Assembly (NCBI GenBank): GCA_028554645.1
Contig: JAQOOI010000021.1
Span: 1,178,001 to 1,242,000 of the forward strand
DNA: 64,000 bases
Direction: 5' to 3'
Source of the DNA: Omphalotus guepiniiformis
Lineage: Eukaryota; Basidiomycota; Agaricomycetes; Agaricales; Omphalotaceae
Part shown: positions 1-11,519 of the stretch, piece after piece
Position numbering within the stretch: the stretch's first letter is position 1
Layout: each line of letters begins with the position of its first letter
The notes under the pieces: generated by a model
Databases searched by the model: none
The model's input: only the letters and a program-made list of their open reading frames with translations
Told to the model about the DNA's origin: nothing
Position numbers and translations under genes: made by a program

Positions 1-1772
1 TTCATGTTGTAATCCAAGTGAAGATAATTTAAGTTCTGGAGAGAAATCAGACCTGCCAACTCTAAGCAAAGAAAAGAAGCCTCACCTTTCGGTGGATCAA
101 GAGATTGAGCATATTATACCCTTGACGACAGACTTGTAAACCGGCTTCAACCCAATCAAGTTTCGTAGTCTGGAAGAACTTCGTCGCCTTCAGTTGTCGG
201 AACAGATTTTTTTTCGTCATCGCTTTCTCCGGCCGCGTTTTCAGCTCATTCAACACATAACACTTGAGAAGTTTCTGATAAGAAACACGGACTTTGACCG
301 GCATGTTGGGTGGACAATGTTCCAGGTACCAGTTTTTAACCAGAGGCACGTCTTGAGCTCGCCTCATCCGCCCAGAGCGGCGACTGTACGGTTCTGGGGC
401 CCACCACAGCGCAATACCATCTGCAGTGAGATCATTCTCGAGATCCTTGTTTTCAAGGAAGGCGTTAATATCCTCAGGCAATTCGAAGTCATCGTCGTCG
501 GCACCGTTCGGACCAAAGACACTATCTTCGTGAGACACTAATGGCATATTCTTCGGCATCACACCGCGAAGGGAGATAGGATTGATGAGAGGGTCGAAGT
601 AGAATGCGGGGAGGTCAGGGTCGTCGGTACGAATGTAAACATTCTTGGGAGAGTGATAGGGCGAAATTCGGACAGAACGAGGAAGAGAATTATAAAGGTG
701 CGGGAAGGCAACCTTGTACTCTGTTCTGATCTGTTGGCGAATAATGACTTTGTTGATATCATTGAATTCGTTCCAATCCTCGTCAAACGTATCCATGTCA
801 CGGTACAGCGGCTCGAATTTGGGACCCCCTGGGATGGCCATGTTTAGAGCCTTGGCAGTAAAAAAAGACTTCTTGTCAAACAGATAGCTGGAGTTGCGAT
901 CTGGCTGGTCGGAAAGAAGAGTCCGTCCGAGTCGATAAAGATTGGCCATCACAGGGAGCGAAAGTGACCAATATCGGTAGGAGGAGCCGTTGACGCTTGG
1001 CGTGTCAATAAGAGGCTTCGGGTCATAGAACCAGTCAATAATCGCAGAGTCTTCTTCAGAGTCCAGCTCCAACTGAATTGCCTCCAGAGGTTCAACATCA
1101 AGGACATTGTCACCATAGTCCAGAGGCGGCTCTTCATCGTCAAAAGGGGGGAACCGCATTCGCTTGAAGTGTCGACGGTCACGCTTCTCCCTTCGCATTG
1201 CCAGCCACATCGTACTCCACTGTGCATGATAGACTGGCTCGATGATGCGCGGAATTTCGTTGACAAACGTGATGGCCCCCGTTATGTGATAAAGGACAGG
1301 CACTTCACGAACTTGTTCCCAAGGGTAAGGAATGTTTTCGAGGAGTTTCATGACTGCATGAGGAACGTATTTGAGAGCACCAAGGTGAACACGTTTGTCA
1401 TTTCTGAACTTGCGATTGCTCATGTCACCATGATCTTTTATGATTTTACGGACGTGTTCGGGTGGTAAGTCCTGCGAGAAGATGAGTACCCCACGACTTA
1501 CAATGACTGAAGGACGCGCACCTGTTTGCCCATATCAACATAACCACCTCGTCTTTTCTCTCCATATCTCTTCCGCTGCATTTGTACCCACTTCATCGAC
1601 TTTTGAGCTATCACTGTAGACGACGACGAAAATTTGAGAAAATAGTGTCATATGGAGGTCAAACAGAAGACTCGCCTTCAGGAGGCATTTTCGAGCTGGA
1701 TGCTCCATCTGATGAGGGTTTCATGCCTGGTGGTGGTGGCATAAAGCCTGGAGGAGGAGGAGGAATACTCAT
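1..1772 (-). CDS. PRP8: Pre-mRNA splicing factor Prp8, N-terminal part (partial)
   Basis: Prp8 is the U5 snRNP scaffold at the heart of the spliceosome. Only its N-terminal part is here; the gene runs off the left edge. Exons read on the minus strand are 1676-1772, 1522-1613, 86-1471 and 35-1, all phase-consistent. The protein begins with a short proline-rich leader ([10 protein letters not shown]). It then matches the highly conserved Prp8 N-terminus, including [53 protein letters not shown] and [19 protein letters not shown]. Exon 3 ends at HRK, and the next exon resumes with [12 protein letters not shown], as expected for the family. The first intron (1614-1675) appears to use a GC donor (AAG|GCGAGT) because no GT gives a usable frame. 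The other introns (1472-1521, 36-85) are GT-AG and 50 nt long. Identity is very secure; the first-exon splice is less so. Confidence 0.96.
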
Positions 1773-2931
1773 CCTTCCAATAGTAGTTGGCGGTCAACAA
1801 CGTAGTTGTTTGCAACTTTTCACGTAAGCATCTCGGCAGCAGGTGTTGATACATGTTGAATCATGTTTCTCTTCGAACCCTCTAATAAACCGAATGACTC
1901 TGAGACGCTACCAAGACGCTACCGAGACGGCGGAGACGCCCGGGAGACGCTATCCGGACGCTATACTGCGAGCAAGTGTCTGTCTGACGAAGACCACTGA
2001 CATACTATACTAGAGTACTAGTGTTAGCTGAGCACGGTACATCATCTTCCAGATAATCCAGTTCGTATTAGGCTTCTCGGAACACAGCGTGTTGGAAATT
2101 GAAAGGGTCTGAATACATACTCCTGAAGTCCTGACTCCTGCAAACGGGCCATGGGGCTTAAAGTTAATGCAATAATCTGTAAATAGACTGGCGTGGTAAT
2201 GAGTAAAAGATGATCAAAAAAGGGCGAGTTTATACGATGTCCCACGTCGTTGCATCTGCATTTCATAAATCTGAATTGCGCAAAAGCTCCACCTGTACAC
2301 ACAGAAATGCCACTCGTCATTTTCATAGCTGGTTGGCAATAAAGCCAACGATACAGCCGTGTACTCAGCAAGGTTACCATTCGGTACGGGATTCCAACTA
2401 TAAAGACCCAGAGCCGGCACTGTGGTGCATGACACTCACGAAATGGCAACAGTTCTCCACCTTGAGCTAGCTAAAGACTCAAGCACAGGGATAAACTTGT
2501 AGTAGAAAGTAGACCGAAGATGATAATTGATTTGGTATTTCGTGTGTTAGTATTATGTTTGATTCTAAATAGATACTACAGCCTGAGCCACATGCAAGCG
2601 GTATCAATGCAAGTAAGAGAGAACAATAATAAGCCTATGCACTGGAAATGTGAGTGCAGTGAAATATAAAAGAAATGAAAGTGAAAAGACCGGTGAGGTG
2701 ATTGTGCGAGTCATGGGGTATCTGGAGTCCAGGTGCGTTGTATGTATGTACATGATGATAAGCGGTGAGTACAATGTGTAAAAGGTTAGTGCAATGCAAA
2801 TGGATCTAAAGCAAGATAAAAAGAACGGTTCCATGTAAGAGCAACGAGCGGAGAATAGAGGAACGCAGAAAAGGGAAAAACAAAAAAGGAAGGCCTACCG
2901 GCCGAAAGAACAAAACCTAAACCTGCTCGTA
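1773..2931. other. Intergenic region with short imperfect GC-rich repeat
   Basis: This is the 1.16 kb between the PRP8 start and the cyclin stop. No reading frame here looks coding. At roughly 1900-1980 the motif GAGACGCT / GACGCTA recurs several times with variation, forming a short imperfect repeat. The AT-rich remainder (2480-2900) probably includes the 3' untranslated region of the cyclin gene. Confidence 0.5.
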
Positions 2932-3979
2932 CTACCACACGGCAGGCAGTGCACGAGCAAACATCTCGTTCTTTAATGGATTCGAATGCCAATTTGGAAC
3001 CATCTTATCCGTTATACGGAAACCGATAGGCGAATCATACTCCCGGATGTCAGCCGAGAAGTCCTCGTGGCCAACAGGTGTCTGGGGTGAGGCAGATGAT
3101 GCGGGTGAAGTGGTGGTAGAATGGCTTGGCGAAGGAGTGTCGGGAATAGGGTATGAACATGCTGTGTGAGAGACAGCAGAAGGACTGGCCGTAGTCGATT
3201 TCGTCGGCGACGGATTGCGCTGGCCAAACGACGGTATATGTGCGGTCGTGGGGTGTGGCTCGGGCATGGGCGTATTCGATTTCGATGCAGCAGCTTTCGC
3301 GGCACGTTTCGATACCATCTGTAAAGGGTAATTGGGGAAGGGAACGGCATCTTTCGCAAAGTCCTCCTTCACCCTTCGTTCGAAACACTTCAACGTCTCG
3401 CCGTCTACAGAAAGCTCCCAGTCGAGGTAATTGCACATCTCCCTCTCCATCTGGTTGATCTCGCGAAGACTGAACATCTGCTGAGCGACGATACTCCAAG
3501 ACTTGTTCGAATATGTGTCATCACAAACCACTTTCGAAGCAAGCATGAACGCTGAGATGAACAGCCTATGACCCGAGGACCCGCGAGCGGTGGGAAAACG
3601 CGCCTTCAGCCGCTGAAGAAGGACCAAAGCTGAAAAAGTCACAGACTCGTGCAGTTTGGTGCGGTGAAAAGCGTAGGCAATGAAATAGGGGAGCTTGACT
3701 TGCGGACTCGACACCGAAGAAGGGGGGTATTCAGGGCAATCGAATAGATGTGTGATGAACCGTGCACAAAGCCTTGATATATATTCATAACCGTAAAAGG
3801 TGTGACTGGCTGACGACAGAGATTGTGGGGGCTCGACGCTCGAAGCCTATGAGAACAAAGGGAAAAGTCAGACAGCGAGCAAAGGTAAAGTTGCGGGAAA
3901 AAATTACAGTTTGTGCTGGATGAGCGTTGTGCATAGACGACTTGTAGGGATGCGATGAGGGTCTGTGTACAGTAGCCAT
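2932..3979 (-). CDS. PHO80/Pcl-type cyclin
   Basis: Two exons (3908-3979 and 2932-3846, intron 61 nt, phase 0) encode 328 residues. The first exon starts MATVHRPSSHPYKSS. The second carries a cyclin box of the Pcl/PHO80 family, which partners Pho85-type cyclin-dependent kinases in phosphate, glycogen and cell-cycle control. Diagnostic stretches are ARFITHLFDCPEY, KLPYFIAYAFHRTKLH, SALVLLQRLKARFPTARGSS, GHRLFISAFMLASKVVCDDT and NQMEREMCNYLDWEL. The C-terminal 130 or so residues are low-complexity and rich in Ser, Pro and Thr, as often seen in fungal Pcl cyclins, and could carry phosphorylation sites (inference). The gene lies head-to-head with the SIKE-like gene, 245 bp between start codons. 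Which Pcl subgroup it belongs to cannot be decided here. Confidence 0.9.
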
Positions 3980-4224
3980 CGACGTTATAGCTGAAGCTTG
4001 AAGTTTGAAGTTTGCAAATTGGCAAGAGGCGGTTGTTCAACTGACCTGGGCGCTAGCCGAAAAATTAAAAGGGACGAGACACGTGTTCCTTGTCGGCTAT
4101 GTCATGTGACTGGGATGTGCTGGCTATTTCTGGAAGCATTACTGAGTCTGCAGTCACCCTTCACTATAGAGCGTCACCCTTGTCTCTACTATCGGTATAA
4201 TTGAACTCTCAATTGCAACTGGAA

Positions 4225-5515
4225 ATGACAATCATCGACGGAGGAAATGGAGGCGATGACCTTGCTCAACTATGGGCTGTAATCACTGAGCTGAGCGAGC
4301 AGCTGAACCAGAATCGAAGCTTGTCCGTTTCACTATACGCCCTAACAGGGAATGTGAAGGTATTGTCTTTTCTTTGTGTCTGGTCTCTGTCGATATGTCT
4401 TGTCATTTTGGCACGGCGCATTGACTCGGTCTTGTTCTGTTTCATAGAACCAGGCCGTGCATTCTCAGACTGGATTTGTCTTGCGGAGGTAAGATATTAT
4501 TCTCCTGTACGTTACTCTTATATACAACATCTAAACAGATTCAACACCGACAAAACAAAAGAGGCTTACGAGAATGAACTAGAACGAATGAATGCTGGCA
4601 TGGCGGCAGAAAATCAAACTTTGCAGCATGATAATAAACAGCTGAACACTCTAATCAAGGAGTATGAACAAACACTCGATACCTTGATGAGTCAGTGTAT
4701 TCCAATGTCCATTGGATTCTCAGTTACTTATTCTTCTTTTGTGCACCAGGCAACTTCCGCAATCGTGCTGTATGAATTCACCTCCCATACCGCGTCGTCG
4801 CTGATATACCAGTCTTCTACAGCAACTTGTCCAAGAAAACGAGCTAAATCTCGTTCGACAGTACGAATCAAAGCTACTTCTTCTGGAAGAGGAAAACTCT
4901 TCAAGGGAGCTCGAAACAAGCACACGAATATCTGAGAGTATCTCTCGAATGTCGGAAGTGCTTAGGCGATGTTTGAGAGAGCTTGGTGGCGAGAGAGTAT
5001 TCAACAATCAAGAGGATGCATCAATATCCGCACCGAGTGATGGAGCTTCAACATCTCTGGGCGGAATTCAAGACCGTCGTATTTCAACGAGGCCGGACGT
5101 TGAAGATGATCCTGACTTGATAGAACGGGAGCCGTGGTTGGCGGGTGGTGCCGCCCAAGCGGAGTGGGCTTTAGAGAGGGAGATTGAATTAGTGAGACTT
5201 GAGAAGGAAAATGAAGAGCTTAGACGGCTGGTATACGGTGAAATGGGTGTGACGTCCCAACCTCGGCCTCAACAACAAATACAGGGTGGCAATCATTTGC
5301 AGGTACAACGGGGGTCATTATCAAATGGTATTCCAAGACCAGCAGGTGAACCTGGGATGTCAGAAGGGAGCTTGGACCGGGACCATGAACAGCTGCCTGA
5401 GCGCTCAAGTGGTTCCCCGCCAGAGTATGAGTCTGACAAGGAGAGGGTGGAACGCAGTCTGTCTTCGGATGTGGGACCTTACGGGACAGTCAAAAGGACG
5501 AAATCAAGTGGATAA
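4225..5515 (+). CDS. SIKE/FGFR1OP2-family coiled-coil protein (possible STRIPAK subunit)
   Basis: Five exons (4225-4359, 4448-4488, 4539-4696, 4750-4769, 4823-5515) join in phase to give 348 residues. One is a 20-nt micro-exon. The middle is a long coiled coil with stretches such as FNTDKTKEAYENELERMNAG, LQHDNKQLNTLIKEYEQTL and QLVQENELNLVRQYESKLL. This resembles the FGFR1OP2/SIKE family; the filamentous-fungal member SCI1 is a STRIPAK (striatin-interacting phosphatase and kinase) component. A second helical segment lies near EWALEREIELVRLEKENEEL. The tail is Ser/Gly/Pro-rich and probably disordered. Family assignment rests on the coiled-coil pattern alone and is moderate; other coiled-coil families cannot be excluded. 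The gene is convergent with the SAP-domain gene, stops 61 bp apart. Confidence 0.72.
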
Positions 5516-5576
5516 GAGTGATGTTAACTAGTTCAATCTATTCTATTACGCTGGTGCAATCTCGGATGCTACAATT

Positions 5577-8158
5577 TCATACTCTTTTCGTCTCTCCTCT
5601 TTCTGTGCATCCAATGATGCTCATCCAAGTACTGGAGATACCATCTTCCTCGCATCCAACTTGCATGCCATTATCCCTCAACACGAAGTACTCCCGTCCT
5701 GGCGTCTGCACGACAGCCAAAGCAGGATGCAGTGGCAGGCCTATGACTGTGGTAAGATGAACACTTTCAACATGGTGATGCCTACGTAAATTGTGCCGTT
5801 AGACATACGGTAATTAAGACGAGTGTTGAATATGACAAACGCAGGAAGAAATAAATGGACGTTGGTTGCTGGTATCCTGGAGGTTGATACTGCATGTATA
5901 GTGGTCGGAAGTCCCGAGAAATCTTGCGCCATCTGCGTAGACGACATCCAGCGACCACTAACGCTACAAAACAAATCGCGTCAGGACAAATAAATGGAGC
6001 GTATCTACCGACACCGTACCTATTCTCAACGACGCATGCCAGGATGTACTTCTCAGCTAGCGTCCTCTTAAATCGGCCTACATCGCCTTCTCCGTCGATT
6101 CGCTTAAGCCACAACTTGCTTATACCCTTTTCGTATTCTTCGTGATTTGTCCAGCCAAGACGGTTCATCAATGGCAAAACATGCCTTTGTGACCGGGTTT
6201 GGGCGGTTGTGTCGTCGATGTGCGAAGCCCTGTCTGCAATGTATGTCGACCAGTCCGCACGAAGAGGGCATAACTTCGGTGAGCTGGAAGAGGGACGCAT
6301 CGAGGGAGGTGCGGGTCCAATCACCTCGCAAGTGGCCTCTAGGACATAGACAGGTTCCAAGGAAGAGCGTGACAAGGATGACGATGGCTGTTCCATAAGT
6401 ACCCACCAAATTTCCCCTTTGACGATCTCTTGCACATCAATAATCCTTCCTTGTAGCCACCCAATGCCACTCTTCTCTCCACCGATAGAGATTGAAAAAA
6501 ACAAACGAGTCAAGATAAACCTATTCAACGGTGGGTATCATCATCATCAAGGAGAACGTCTGGAGACTGGAGGGCAGCTTCACAGACCTTACGGCAATCT
6601 CAATTTGCTTGTCCTCGTCAGGGCTCGTCCATATACGTGCAGCGATGATATCTTTAGTCAGTACACGCCCGAGGAAAGAATCATTGAAGATCCGCAACCG
6701 TTCCTGTGCTTCTCGTTCACGTTGAAGTAAATAGGGCCATAAATTAGTCATGTTTGGGGGTAAGTGTTGAAGTAGAGTTTCTAGTCTCCGGCCTGGAAAG
6801 TCCCGCCTGAGACGGGTAGTAGCAGACAAATAGACTGGAAAGATCAAGGTAAGTGTCCGAAAAGACCGCAAATAACAAGCCAACATACTAGCATATCTAA
6901 ACATTCTCGACACCAAGATACATTGCGAAAGATCCTCCTTCGCTACTTGGCTCAGGATGATTGCAAAGCGTGCTACATGTTTACGTTGCGAAAGCAAAGG
7001 CGGGAGTGTGATACGACTCAAGACCAAAGGAGGGGTAGCTGGAAAGTCTAAGTAGTATAAGGAGTGGGTCGGGTTCAGATTCCCTCCGTCGTTGCTCGAA
7101 ATTGAAGGAGATTGTGGCATAGAGGTGTTTTCAGACACTTGAACAGCGTTGACATTCAAGCTTGCTTTCTTTTGAACCGTCAGCGGGGTGAAACGTTTAC
7201 GACCATCGGTTGTGGGTATGCGCATGTCCACAGTACGATCTGGTACAGCATGAGTAACCGGCACAGGAGCATTTTTCCATAGTAGAGGTACTTCAGGAAC
7301 TTTGAAAGCACCTCGTGAAGGGCGATCGGAAGCTCCGGCTTTGCAGGATGAAGAAGACTTGGGAGTAAGAGAAAATTTAGTCTTCTTGGTGAGAACGACA
7401 GAGTTCGTATCGAGGGTCGGTGAACGGCGCTTTGAGCTAGTCTTCGCATCACCGTAGGATTTAGGGTCAGATATGGGAGCAAGCACATTTTTAGAGGTAG
7501 CAGCACGGCGTGGAGAAGTACGGAGAGCATGAGGAGTCAGAGTCGATACGCTATGGGGTTCCTTGGATGTATTGGGAAGTTTCTCTGGAAAGGAAACCGA
7601 GGTCAGAGCGCCAGATGTATTGATGTTTTGAGGTGCCTGAGTAAGTGCAGTTTGCAAACTTTGCTCGCTAACTACGACTGAAGCATCACTGGATTTAAGA
7701 GCGGGTCGCTGAATCGCAGGAACAAGGGTGGGTGTATGCGCATTAGAAAGCGATTCTCTTGCAGTATTGGCAACATTGGATATTTTGATTGGTTGAAGAA
7801 TAGAATCAGGCGGAAAAGAAGCTATATGTTGACTTGGAGGAGGCGTGAGCAACCGAGAGGAAGGGTCGGATGTCGAAGCAGATGAATTTCTCCCAGATAG
7901 TGGGGATTGTGGAGGATAACAGTCGTTACTGAAAGTCAAAGATGTATCAGACGACCTCTTTTCTTGAGTTGGCGCAGTAATAGCAGTTGGCGTTGCAGAC
8001 GGAGCACTGGTACGGCCAGCATGTTCCAATAGCTTCTGAATTAAGGCAGGCTTCGCAACTTTGGAATACCCGGTAATCTTCTTCTGTTTGCATAAAGCCT
8101 TCAACTGAGCAACTGTCAGCTTCTTGAAACCTTGCTCTGTCGTCGGAGTCGCGTCCAT
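5577..8158 (-). CDS. SAP-domain protein with conserved C-terminal region, function unknown
   Basis: Four exons (6530-8158, 6020-6474, 5809-5963, 5577-5746) join in consistent phase to give about 802 residues. Residues about 12-47 form a SAP motif (LTVAQLKALCKQKKITGYSK, then KPALIQKLLEH), a helix-turn-helix fold that binds DNA in chromatin and RNA-processing proteins. Residues about 50-340 are Ser/Thr/Pro-rich with basic patches and probably disordered. The last 450 or so look folded (for example LPPNMTNLWPYLLQREREA, RSQRHVLPLMNRLGWTNHEE, GISKLWLKRIDGEGDVGRFK) and belong to no family I recognise. The intron at 6475-6529 was placed because the first reading frame otherwise ends at a stop while the adjoining frame continues to look coding; its boundaries are the least certain. 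The gene shares a 146-bp promoter region with the PHD-finger gene, which hints at a chromatin role (inference). Confidence 0.75.
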
Positions 8159-8304
8159 GGCTTTGAATGACTTGAGTAGTACTGGCAGTGGTTGCTTCGT
8201 CTGGAATCCGGGAATGGACAGAATTACGGTTACGTAATACTAAGCATCGATATCCATTACCACAGTGCGTTTCTCCTGGCAGGCTGAAATTCAGAGGTTC
8301 CTTC

Positions 8305-9812
8305 ATGCCACATAGGCCTATAAGCGCTTGCTTTCGATGCAACAAGTCAGACGACAGCCTGTTACGCTTCATATTGACGTGTTTTCATTGCAAAAGGTCA
8401 TGGCATTCCTGTACGCCTGTTGTCCAATCGCCGTCAAGTGCATCTGACTTAAGGTCTTTTGCGTTTTGCTTCTATAGCATGTCATGTACCGCCCGTATCA
8501 GCCTCTGAATTGTCAGATCGTCTCTCAGGAAGCACGAAAAAGCCGGGATTTGACCCAAGCATAACCATTGAATCGTGGATATGTCGTCGGTGCAGTAAAC
8601 AGCCAGCCCGGGTTAGTGAATTGACGACCCGGCTCCAGGAGACTTCTCAAGATATAGTTCAAACATCTATCAAGTCCAGTGTAGATGCTATCAAAGATTC
8701 ATCTGAAGTAGGCCAAAGCAACCTCAGTAGAATCGGTAAAATGAGCGAAAGAGGTCCGCAGAATCGGGAGAAAATGGACTGTAAGTGAACTCTCCTTCAC
8801 AGATGCGAAGGTGACACCCTACCATGATCCAGACTCCAGCGCCCAGATACGGGCTACAGAGGAATCGTTATTCTCGTCTACCGCCAGGAAGCTCATCCCC
8901 CTTCCCTCAGCTTCAGTGGCTATCGAAATCGTTGACTCTGACTCTGACGAATTTGAAGTCTTAGACCAGCCACCTGCGTCTGTGCTTACTTCGATGGAGC
9001 CTGCTGGTCGGAGTGGGCCCAGTGATACACGGCCTGGATCTCTGATCGTACCCACTAGTCCGTCACTTATATCTGCTACTCGAGCTGAAGGTCTTGATTC
9101 GGCCAGCAATTCCTCGTCGCCCTTCTCTGCTCATAGACACTCAGTGTTGGTGCCACCAGATCCCCAGACCGGAGAAATGACCGCCGAGACTGACTTTTCT
9201 GGTCCGGCCACAAAGCTCTCGACACCTTCCGTTTCTTCGTATCCTAGCAGCGAATCAGATTCAAACATTGAACATAGGTCAAGTAGCCAACTTCCGCGAG
9301 ACTTGCACCATCATCTCAGGCCTCCTTCAGTTGAAGAGCGAAGCGCCACAAGTAGCCTGAACGCTGTGTCTCGTAAGCCAGTGTTCAAAGCAGCCAGGAA
9401 ACTGTCTTTCGAACGCATAAATATACTCGAACCATTAGAGGTGTCAATGCCCTCTTTGACCGAAGCGCCACCGCCAATCCACCGATCTCCTCTGCCCACT
9501 TCTACCGGGAACTCTTCGCCTCTCTTACGAGATCGTCCAGCCCTTGAAAAGCAGATCGGAGGACGGAACAGAAATCCATTCCCTCTCGCTAATCGCGAGT
9601 TACATATCTTCCTCGCTGAAGAATTCGAGGACGCGATCAAGAGCAATCCTTTCTGGCTTGCCCAGTGGATGATCGAAAACAAGTTCAACGATGAGAAGGG
9701 AAACCCGAAACCATTCGTCAGAAGGAAACCACCGGCGACAAAATTAGATAGAAAATCATACAATGTACATACGCTCGACTTCTCAGTACTGGGATTTTCA
9801 GGCTCGAAATGA
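8305..9812 (+). CDS. PHD-finger protein
   Basis: Three exons (8305-8410, 8478-8780, 8803-9812) join in phase to give 472 residues. The N-terminus is a complete C4HC3 PHD finger: Cys9, Cys12, Cys26, Cys29, His34, Cys37, Cys71 and Cys74, with the usual Trp two residues before the last cysteine pair (ESWICRRC). PHD fingers read histone tails. The first intron splits the His/Cys ligand region, which only assembles after splicing. A Ser/Pro-rich middle follows. The C-terminal 80 or so residues look structured (NRELHIFLAEEFEDAIKSNP, FWLAQWMIENKFND) but match nothing I know. The second intron would be only 22 nt (8781-8802). It joins the frames cleanly but is unusually short, so the true splice may differ there. 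It is transcribed divergently from the SAP-domain gene. Confidence 0.8.
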
Positions 9813-10066
9813 ACTCTCCATGCTTTTGTATTATCTTTGTAGCGTGATTGATTTATGTAGCCTAAGCCTGTAGATCACGAGAGATGCGGACACGCTTGCT
9901 GGAGCAAGGACGGATGAAATACAGTGAAACCGTGAAGGTGAAGCTAGTATCTATGTACCAGTGTCCGAAATCGCCACTGTTCTACCTAAGCTTGAGGTCA
10001 CTCATGAAACTTGACTCATCGTGCACAAGGTTTATCATTTGCTTCGATATTGAAAACTTCCATAAG

Positions 10067-11360
10067 TCAGGTTGAATTGCCACCGGTAGTAAAGGCACCC
10101 TTGCTTGCAGACAATTCTGCTCCTATCTTATACCCCAAAACCTGTATAAAAAGTCAAAGGAGCATTCTCATTAAGAAAGTCGAAATTCTTACCCTGTCCC
10201 AATCTAGTTTCTGTCTTGTCATTGGTAGTGCCCTCCGTAGACCTTTAAAGGTCTTCTCAGACATTTCTTGATATGTATCATTCAGTGACGTTTGATACTT
10301 TCCCTCCTCCTCCTCGATGAGAGCAAGGATCTTCGAAGCTGATCCGGCAGGAGTTGAAGTAACAGCGGCAGGAGGAAGTGCAAATGATACGGCGTGCGTA
10401 GTCGAGAGTTGGACCTAGCAGGAGATGTCAACAAGCATAGACGGACACGGTCTTATGAAGCGCACATTGCCTTGCTCGTAGTAATGAATGTTCACGAGAA
10501 TCTTTCCTTGGACATTATTTTCATTAAGATCAACGATGTATTCCGATCTCCATCTGCCAGACCTTCAAAATAAAGATGCTTTTACTGCCCGTTGAGATCA
10601 GTAACGACGACAGACCAATAATTAGCAGGGTTGTATTTGTTAGCAACGATCTGGATCGCGAACTGGTTCGGGGAACCTTGTATAGAGAAGGTAGAGGCGA
10701 CGCCGTCATGGAAATGAGCAAGTAAGTAGGCAAGTGTTGCTGTCTCTAAGGCGGATCTGGAGTGAAGTTATGATCAGGATTGCACTTGAGTCGTATGAAC
10801 TGCGCGGATCGAAAGCTCTCAGAATCTGCATCAGGTTCATATGGTTGAGGATCAGACGCTTCCTAACGAATTCGAATTAGGCAGATGTTACATCGCGCAG
10901 TGAAACTAGACGCACCAAAGTCAAATGATTGAAAGCGAAGCTCGTCTTCGATCTCGGATCCAGCCACCTTTGCTCTCCCTCTTCAGAAGTGTTTAATTTA
11001 GCCGCTTCACTTATGATGGACTACAATAATGTCCGACGTAGACACGACACAAAAAAGCTATCAAAAGCGAAATCGGGACTGGCAAAAGAATGAAACGAAC
11101 ATGGTGTTCTGTGCCAGGTACATCCACCGTAGTGAACTGCGCAAGATTATACTCCTTCAAAGCTGGCAGTACCTTCTCTTGTAGCGAATCGTCGTCAGAA
11201 ATTATAGTGCGGATGTCTGCAAGTAGCGGTCAAGATCAGTTCAACACTATAGCCTTGTCTGTGAGACTTTGGACTGACCATTAAGCACATCATTGATCTC
11301 TCCAGGAGGCGATTGAAGAAGAAAGTTACACGCAGCTTCGATTCGTGCATTAGAATCCAT
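10067..11360 (-). CDS. CAP1: F-actin-capping protein subunit alpha
   Basis: The alpha subunit of the CapZ heterodimer, which caps actin filament barbed ends. Start at 11360 gives MDSNARIEAACNFLLQSPPG, then LNDIRTIISDDDSLQEKVLP, KEYNLAQFTTVDVPG and EEGEQRWLDPRSKTSFAFNH. Further family blocks are AYLLAHFHDGVASTFSIQG, NPANYWSGRWRSEYIVDLNE, LVNIHYYEQGNVQLSTTHAV and EMSEKTFKGLRRALPMTRQK. The last exon (10067-10141) ends VLGYKIGAEL...GNST. At least six short introns are needed; well-placed exons include 10193-10414 and 10067-10141. The junction near 10780-10800, after SESFRSA, was not resolved. Family order and length are normal and no break was seen. It lies 159 bp downstream of the FAD monooxygenase stop, on the same strand. 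Confidence 0.93.
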
Positions 11361-11519
11361 GGAGATGGAGATTGGGCACCAGTGGTATTCTTTGTAACTT
11401 TGCCGAACTGGAACTGGATGAGGCTGATTTAGCGCCCATAGACTAAAGACGGGCGCTTTTCTCACTAACACAGTACTGATACACATTGGATACACAAATC
11501 ATGAGTTCCTTTCCATCAA

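Noticed and set aside
2042..2449. 135-codon minus-strand frame in the PRP8-cyclin spacer
   Set aside because: No domain, competing open frames on both strands and no link to neighbouring exons.
5518..5760. 80-codon plus-strand frame after the SIKE-like gene
   Set aside because: The minus strand here is the last exon of the SAP-domain gene (spliced frame GLPLHPALAVVQTPGREYFV), which explains the open frame.
8181..9109. Open frames on the opposite strand of the PHD gene
   Set aside because: They mirror the real exons; the zinc ligands exist only on the plus strand.
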